Source: Branchiostoma floridae
Lineage: Eukaryota; Chordata; Leptocardii; Amphioxiformes; Branchiostomatidae
NCBI RefSeq assembly: GCF_000003815.2
Contig: NC_049984.1
Span: 23,839,805-23,903,804 of the forward strand
DNA: 64,000 bases
Direction: 5' to 3'
Position 1 is the stretch's first letter. Every line of letters begins with the position of its first letter. Below the pieces are notes generated by a model. The model worked only from the letters and a program-made list of their open reading frames with translations. It ran no database searches and was not told the origin of the DNA. Of this stretch, positions 59,360 through 64,000 are shown in pieces. The translations under genes and the position numbers were made by a program.

Positions 59360-61139
59360 AAGAGAGAGAGAGAGAGAGAAAGGAGAAAGAGAGAGAAAAA
59401 AAATAGCAACAAAAATCTTTTCACTTATAAATGCATGGTAAAGTCACTCACCTCGAAATCAGAGCGTAGAGACCAATTTTTAGACATGAAAACCTCCTGT
59501 TTCTGTAAAAAAATGCAAGAAGTGTTGTGGCAAACAATGTTACTATGAAATAACATCTTCTGGCAAAGATCACTGCATACATGTACCAAATATCATGGAA
59601 ATCCGTCGTTCCTTTGTTCCGTTATTCTCCTTGGATGATTTTGACAAAATAGCCCTGCAGCTTTAGAGCAAACTGCTAGGGGACCCAAACACGCATCACG
59701 TCTTCCTTATACCCCTGTCACATTATCCACGATCTTCGGGCGTATCGATGGAAGATCGGCCATATTTAAGATCGACAGATGGTTGCACGTATTTTTGCCT
59801 GAAAACCGTCCCTGTCACATATAAACCATACTTTCTACCTTGTACAATTGGCTCGGGCGATTGCCGCAGAATCGTCGTCCGATCGATTTTCGCCAAATGT
59901 GACAGGGGTATTACAACACAAGCTATTTGTCATTAAAAAGACCATGGCATGTCCAGGTCAAAAGATACAGAAAACGGACGTTCTGCTGCAGTACCAAGGT
60001 CAAATACTAGGGGGGTTCAAAATCGACCTTGACTTTCATCTTTCCAACACCTGCCCACCTACCGAATATCATCGTAATTTGTCAAGAAGTTCTGGAGTTA
60101 CGTTGACTACAAAATTCTGGAAAGACAGAAAGACACACCCAAAACAATATCTCCATCTTTCACTTGGGCCTAATCTTACTACAACCTGTCAATTGTGTCA
60201 AGAAACAAACCCACAACATTCAAGCTACCTACCATGTACCGTGGATGTTACGCTATGTTGTAACAGATGCTTACCATCATTGTCAGAGTGTCGTTGGTCC
60301 GTTGGATGGTTTTTGCCGTCAGCTGAAGGTCTTTCCTGAACCCCCTTCTCTCACAAGGACTGTAGGGGTTCATGTGAGCGTAGTGCACGAAGCGAGGCTG
60401 TCGGTCCATCGGTCGAGAGTCCCCGACCGGAAATGCGGAGACAGCCCGGACAACCGCCACCACGAGCAGCGTCCATGATAGTAGTAGAGGTACTGTCGAC
60501 CAATGAAACGGAGAGTCAATGTCATGCAGTTATGTAGCTTATAGTTTTGCTCAGTTCAAGACCATGTTAACCGCTTACTAGCGCTCACTGTAGCAGCGTC
60601 TCTTCTCCCTAAAGTGGTGTCTCACTGGTGCGGCACTGCGCGGGGTTCGAAAGATTACTCAACGGATTTCAGAGATAAAGAACGAATTCTCTTACGTTGT
60701 GTGTATTTTGTTGTCTTCCAAATCTTACTTTTACGCATTACGCAATATCTGAATTATGAAAAAATCTGCGAAAATGACACAACAGTCCCGCAGTGAACGA
60801 ACCCCGCAGTGCCGCACCGGTGCAGTGAGATACCACCTTAAATGTGGTGTCTCACTGGACTTGGGCCACCGATGCGGCACTACGCGGGGTTCGAAAGATC
60901 ACTCATCGGATTTCAGAGATAAAGAACGAATTGTCGTACGTTTTGTGTATTTTGTTGTCTGCTAAGTCTTACTTTTACGTAAATCTTACTTTTACGTAAA
61001 TCTGCAAAAATAACACAACAGTACCGCAACGAACGAACCCCTCACCGGTGCCCCAAGTGCAGTGAGATATAACCTTAAGTCAGAAACATTTCATTGGCAA
61101 AATGGACAACATATTCTCACCTGTGTGTTGAGAAGACAT
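58474..61139 (-). CDS. Secreted four-helix cytokine candidate, IL-6-like gene plan
   Basis: Predicted secreted ligand, 211 aa. Minus-strand exons: 61139-61121, 60492-60275, 59502-59452, 58963-58793, 58650-58474, lengths 19/218/51/171/177 nt, intron phases 1-0-0-0; all donors and acceptors are canonical. The signal peptide (PLLLSWTLLVVAVVRAVSA, likely cut after Ala26) spans exons 1-2. Amphipathic helices are predicted at about 57-95 (A), 99-125 (B), 126-155 (C) and 178-209 (D, VRDFAFFQHLLGTLQQLKAQ), with a long C-D loop holding DWTGEPIPLPDVGG. There are three N-glycosylation sequons (Asn73, 88, 107) and only two mature cysteines (53, 211). Size, helix layout, 19-nt first coding exon and phases agree with IL-6/G-CSF genes as I recall them. 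Sequence identity is too low to assign a subfamily by eye. Alternative: another secreted helical protein. Gene structure is more certain than family. Confidence 0.75.
59195..59402. repeat. (GT)n and (GA)n microsatellites
   Basis: TGTGTGTATGTGTGTGTGTG at about 59200-59280 is followed by AGAGAGAGAGAGAGAGAG to about 59398. It lies in the cytokine-like gene's intron 3, about 50 bp below the donor of exon 59502-59452. Confidence 0.92.
59709..59912. mobile_element. MITE, ATACCCCTGTCACATT family, copy 4
   Basis: ATACCCCTGTCACATTATCC to AAATGTGACAGGGGTAT, in intron 2 of the cytokine-like gene. Confidence 0.78.
59913..60274 (-). other. Intron 2 remainder of the cytokine-like gene
   Basis: Contains a reverse-oriented, decayed copy of the GGCCCCCTAGCGGCTT-type repeat (CTGCTGCAGTACCAAGGTCA, AAATACTAGGGGGGTTCAAA, CCACCTACCGAATATCATCG). 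No exon signal. Confidence 0.5.
60609..60840. mobile_element. MITE, TTAAGGTGGTATCTCACTGC family (intron 1, first)
   Basis: CTAAAGTGGTGTCTCACTGG...TGCGGCACTGCGCGGGGTTC to CGCAGTGCCGCACCGGTGCA...GTGAGATACCACCTTA. Confidence 0.75.
60841..61078. mobile_element. MITE, TTAAGGTGGTATCTCACTGC family (intron 1, second)
   Basis: AATGTGGTGTCTCACTGGAC...GATGCGGCACTACGCGGGGT to CACCGGTGCCCCAAGTGCAG...TGAGATATAACCTTAA. It abuts the previous copy head to tail. Together they fill about three quarters of intron 1 of the cytokine-like gene. Confidence 0.75.
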
Positions 61140-61254
61140 ATCGGAGCTGGTGCACCAAGTAACGCTGCTGTAGAGCAGTAGGTTTCGGTCCAGTAGAAGC
61201 GCCTTTGGGATGATCTTGGGCTCTTGTTGTCAGCACATAGACGTCCATGTCAAA

Positions 61255-61260
61255 TTTATA
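61255..61260 (-). promoter_or_regulatory. TATA box of the cytokine-like gene
   Basis: TATAAA on the minus strand in the context CTTCTATAAATTTGAC, 115 nt upstream of the ATG. That implies a transcript start near 61228 and a 5' UTR of about 90 nt. An AP-1-like TGACTAA lies about 30 nt further upstream (minus strand, about 61286-61292), and TGACGTC lies near 61380. No direct evidence of use. Confidence 0.5.
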
Positions 61261-61399
61261 GAAGCCCTTGTTTTGTTTTAAACTTAGTCATCATAATCAC
61301 TTTTGTTTTAAAGTGCATGGTAAAACGACTTTCCTGCTTTTTGTTATTTCTCGAGTAACCATTGTCCTTCCCTCGATAAAGACGTCATAAACTTTTTTC

Positions 61400-62610
61400 A
61401 TTGTAGAAGTCCTTTTAAAGGAATAAAGAACTGTAGAAAAAAAGGACATTTTTCTAGGATTTTATCCAGTCATTTTCCTGTTGTTTTTTTTGTTTGTTTG
61501 TTTTTATTACCGGAGTACCGCACCTTGTCCCTTTCCTGCTTTGTTTTTAGTCATCATGATCTTTGGAGTTGTTGAAATCTTAAAAGGACACTTTTTCGCC
61601 GAAATTCTACCGGGTTTCCTTGCTTTGGGGATTAGTCACACTGTCACATACCCCCCCCCCCCCATGACCTTTAAGATGATAACCACACTTTGACTTTGAC
61701 TTGGAAAGGAAAGGATTCTTTCACTGCGTCTGAATGCGACATGACGTCACTTGGATCACCTAGCCTAACCCAGGGCCTTTAAAAAATGATGCAATTCCGG
61801 TTCCGGTCCTGGACGTCCTTCGCAACTCCTTACGCTCAACGCGTTAAAAAAGTGGTATCGTCGCCTTAAAAAACTGAAACCTTGTGTATCTTTAATAGAA
61901 AATGTCTGTAAGCTAGCTTAGTCTGTCAGTAAAATATTGCCCTAAATATGTAGTAAATAACGCTTCAGAGGGTGAAGATTGCGAGGCCGAATTATAAAAT
62001 AAGATTGGTGAGAATTTACTAAGAAACGTTCTGAAATTGAGTTAACTTTTGAACAGAAGCAGCCATCCCTTCACCCGGAAATGACGTCACTGATTCCTAG
62101 GTAAAACCCCTGTCACTTATTCAGGACCTTCCGGTCCGATGACTTCCGACCACTCCCCTCTTCTCAAAAACTTCGGCGCTTGTTTGGAAGTGGTTTAAAT
62201 CCATCCTATTCTCCATGTACATAGACAACGGAGGGTATGGCAAAACAGGTGACAGAAGACGCCTTTTCAAAGCCACCATACCGATTTTTTTTTTTTTTTT
62301 GCTTTGTTGTTCGGAGTATCCGTCTCCTAGGACTTCCGACTAAGGATGTAAAGGGTTCCTCCTACCCCTGACTCGTGTGTCATGGCGGATGCGTCATGCC
62401 CGAACATGTCCCTAAGGCCTGTCACTGCCACTAGCTGCTGCTAGATACTCATTTACACCTGAGTCAAGTGTGAGGAAAGTCGTGTAAAGTGCTTTTCCCA
62501 AGGAAAGTCCCAAGGGCACAGGATCGGTGGCACAGCCGGATTCGAACTCAGGACCTCCTGGGCCTGAGCCGAATGCGCTGCCAATTACGCCACGTGGCCC
62601 CGCTGGCCCC
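61400..62610. other. Gene-free stretch with SINE-like fragment
   Basis: Homopolymers of C (61651-61662) and T (62286-62300). A reverse SINE-like piece at about 62380-62600 includes GGATTCGAACTCAGGACCTC (reverse B box GGTTCGAATCC-like) and GCCAATTACGCCACGTGGCC. No gene recognised. Confidence 0.5.
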
Positions 62611-62615
62611 GTGTT

Positions 62616-62911
62616 CCAGAAATTCTCACTGCATTCCAGATATTGTGCCCGTTCTTTTGGCTGGCCCGAAAGTTTTTGACATGTTAAAAACTGTCGAGGT
62701 GCATTCGAAGTGGAGAAATATCGAACGGCATTCGAAGTGTATTCTAAGTGTATTTTAAATATTCTAACTGCAGTATGACCGCATTCTACGGCATTCCAAC
62801 ATTATTCGAGACATTCATATCTCATTCCATGGAGAACCTAAACGGCAAGCCACTTCGAATCTTGTCAGAATGTGGCCAAAAGAATATCTGGAATGCAGTG
62901 AGAATTTCTGC
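62616..62911. mobile_element. MITE with AGAAATTCTCACTGCATTCC ends
   Basis: CAGAAATTCTCACTGCATTC...CAGATATT at the left is mirrored by AATATCTGGAATGCAGTGAG...AATTTCTG at the right. The interior repeats GGCATTC / ATTCGAAGTG / ATTCTAA motifs. Confidence 0.72.
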
Positions 62912-63612
62912 GAATATTCCCTGGAATAGAAAAGAATTTTCATTCCGACGGCATTCCGGATCATTCCTTCTCGTGTGAAGGGGATATAAGGTCCGTTTAG
63001 AATTCCCACCCAAATGGTCCCGAATGTGGCACGAATTTTGCAAATACAAATACCGGCTGGTTTTGCTTGATTCCTGCTAATACGTTTTCAGTGTGAAGGC
63101 CCTATTACGATAGACGTTGCCAAACCCAGTGTCTGACACTGGGACTTGAACAAGAGTCTCCCAACGTTAACTAATTGATCCTCCGTGGCACGGACCATGA
63201 CTCAGAGTTTAATGGAAGCGCAAGTCCCTAACTCAGGTCCCGAAGTCAGAGTTTAACTGGAAACGCATGGACGTACCCAACAGAAACAAAACCCCACTGT
63301 AAGTCCGCCGGAAGTCCGGTGTGTACCTGGGTCCTATGAGACAGACATAGAAAAAAAGGTGACAAGACCTATATAAAGAGTACGTTTAGTCATCTGACCT
63401 GCTAGCATCACGGTTTTGATCCACTAACAATAGTGCCATGAACCAGAAATAAACTCATGAATAGCCGTACCTTAATATGTTTGCCTTTAACATGCTTACC
63501 TTAACATGTGTAGCTTTAACATGCTTCAGTGCAGCTTCACCGTCCGTCGTGCGTGATATGTCTACGTATACACTGGATCAACCTTGACCCCATAATATGG
63601 TTTAATATTCCA
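62912..63612. other. Gene-free stretch
   Basis: Short repeated phrases (TTAACATGCTTACCTTAACA near 63490; ACTCAGAGTTTAA[TC]TGGAA near 63200 and 63246). Nothing else recognised. Confidence 0.4.
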
Positions 63613-63850
63613 GTCAAAAGCCTAATACAATGTATTTGGGCCTAATACAATGTATTCCAGGGCCTAATACAATGTATTCCTCAAATATAATGTGTTACAT
63701 CCACTGTATTACTCAAATACAATGTATTACAGGTTCAAATACAATGTATTTCACGGATACAATGTATTCCAGGGGCAAAATACATTGTAGTGAGCCCAAT
63801 ACAATGTAGTGCGTGTAGTGAGCCCAGTACAATGTAGTGAGCCCAATAAA
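63613..63850. repeat. Array of AATACAATGTATT motifs
   Basis: The near-palindromic 13-mer AATACAATGTATT or a close variant occurs about a dozen times in 240 bp at irregular 12-30 bp spacing. Near the right end it becomes AATACATTGTAGTG (inverted) and then CCCAATACAATGTAGTGAGC, partly tandem. Confidence 0.85.
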
Positions 63851-63922
63851 CTCGCACTTTAAACGTTTGTCAGTTTAAAACCTTTATCTATAAACAATTT
63901 CGCTTTAGCTAAATGCAAATAC

Positions 63923-64000
63923 CTTAGTCATGGCCCCCGCTATCCCTGTCTTCTGCTGACTCGTCTTCGGATCGGTACCTGCAGCTTGAACTCCATTCTT
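63923..64000 (-). CDS. Possible exon of a further gene, cut by window edge
   Basis: On the minus strand a frame open to the window edge reads AAGTDPKTSQQKTGIAGAMT-K and stops at a donor (ACTAAG|gatttgc-type; exact bases gtattt at 63922-63917). An internal CAG before GTACCGATCC could be the acceptor. Low-complexity polar sequence, no domain recognised. Weak call. Confidence 0.25.

Noticed and set aside
59194-59424. Open frames rich in Arg-Glu or Ser-Leu repeats
   Set aside because: Products of the (GA)n and (GT)n microsatellites.

Overview
The window reads as nuclear DNA of an invertebrate chordate, most likely a lancelet (amphioxus, Branchiostoma). It is AT-rich and intron-rich, with short exons in clean GT-AG introns. 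A very dense load of short inverted-repeat elements (MITEs) and tRNA-derived SINE-like pieces fills introns and intergenic DNA. There is no sign of operons, phage or bacterial genes. The species call is inference.

Layout: 1-14.2 kb is gene-free repeat territory: several MITE families, a mariner deletion derivative with a transposase remnant, a 190-bp hairpin and a decayed reverse-transcriptase fragment. 14.4-17.4 kb (+) is a two-exon BTB-Kelch gene. From there all recognised genes are on the minus strand. 30.65-21.2 kb is a five-exon gene for an adaptor with an SH2 domain, two tandem IRS/DOK-type PTB domains and a C-terminal tail with ITIM- and ITSM-like tyrosine motifs; a tandem duplication offers an alternative last exon. 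54.9-33.4 kb is a TRPA-type ankyrin cation channel in about 25 exons. 61.1-58.5 kb is a five-exon gene for a 211-residue secreted protein that looks like a long-chain four-helix cytokine. Its exon count, 19-nt first coding exon and intron phases 1-0-0-0 match the IL-6/G-CSF gene plan as I remember it. A possible exon of a further gene runs off the right edge.

The two most interesting items are the IL-6-like cytokine candidate, from a lineage where such ligands have been hard to find, and the SH2-PTB-PTB-ITIM/ITSM adaptor, a domain order I do not know from vertebrates. The adaptor tail also carries a YxxQ motif of the type used for STAT3 docking. The two could belong to the same kind of tyrosine-phosphorylation signalling, but nothing in the sequence links them directly. 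All exon models were built by reading splice sites and phases by eye; every accepted junction keeps frame across the whole gene.
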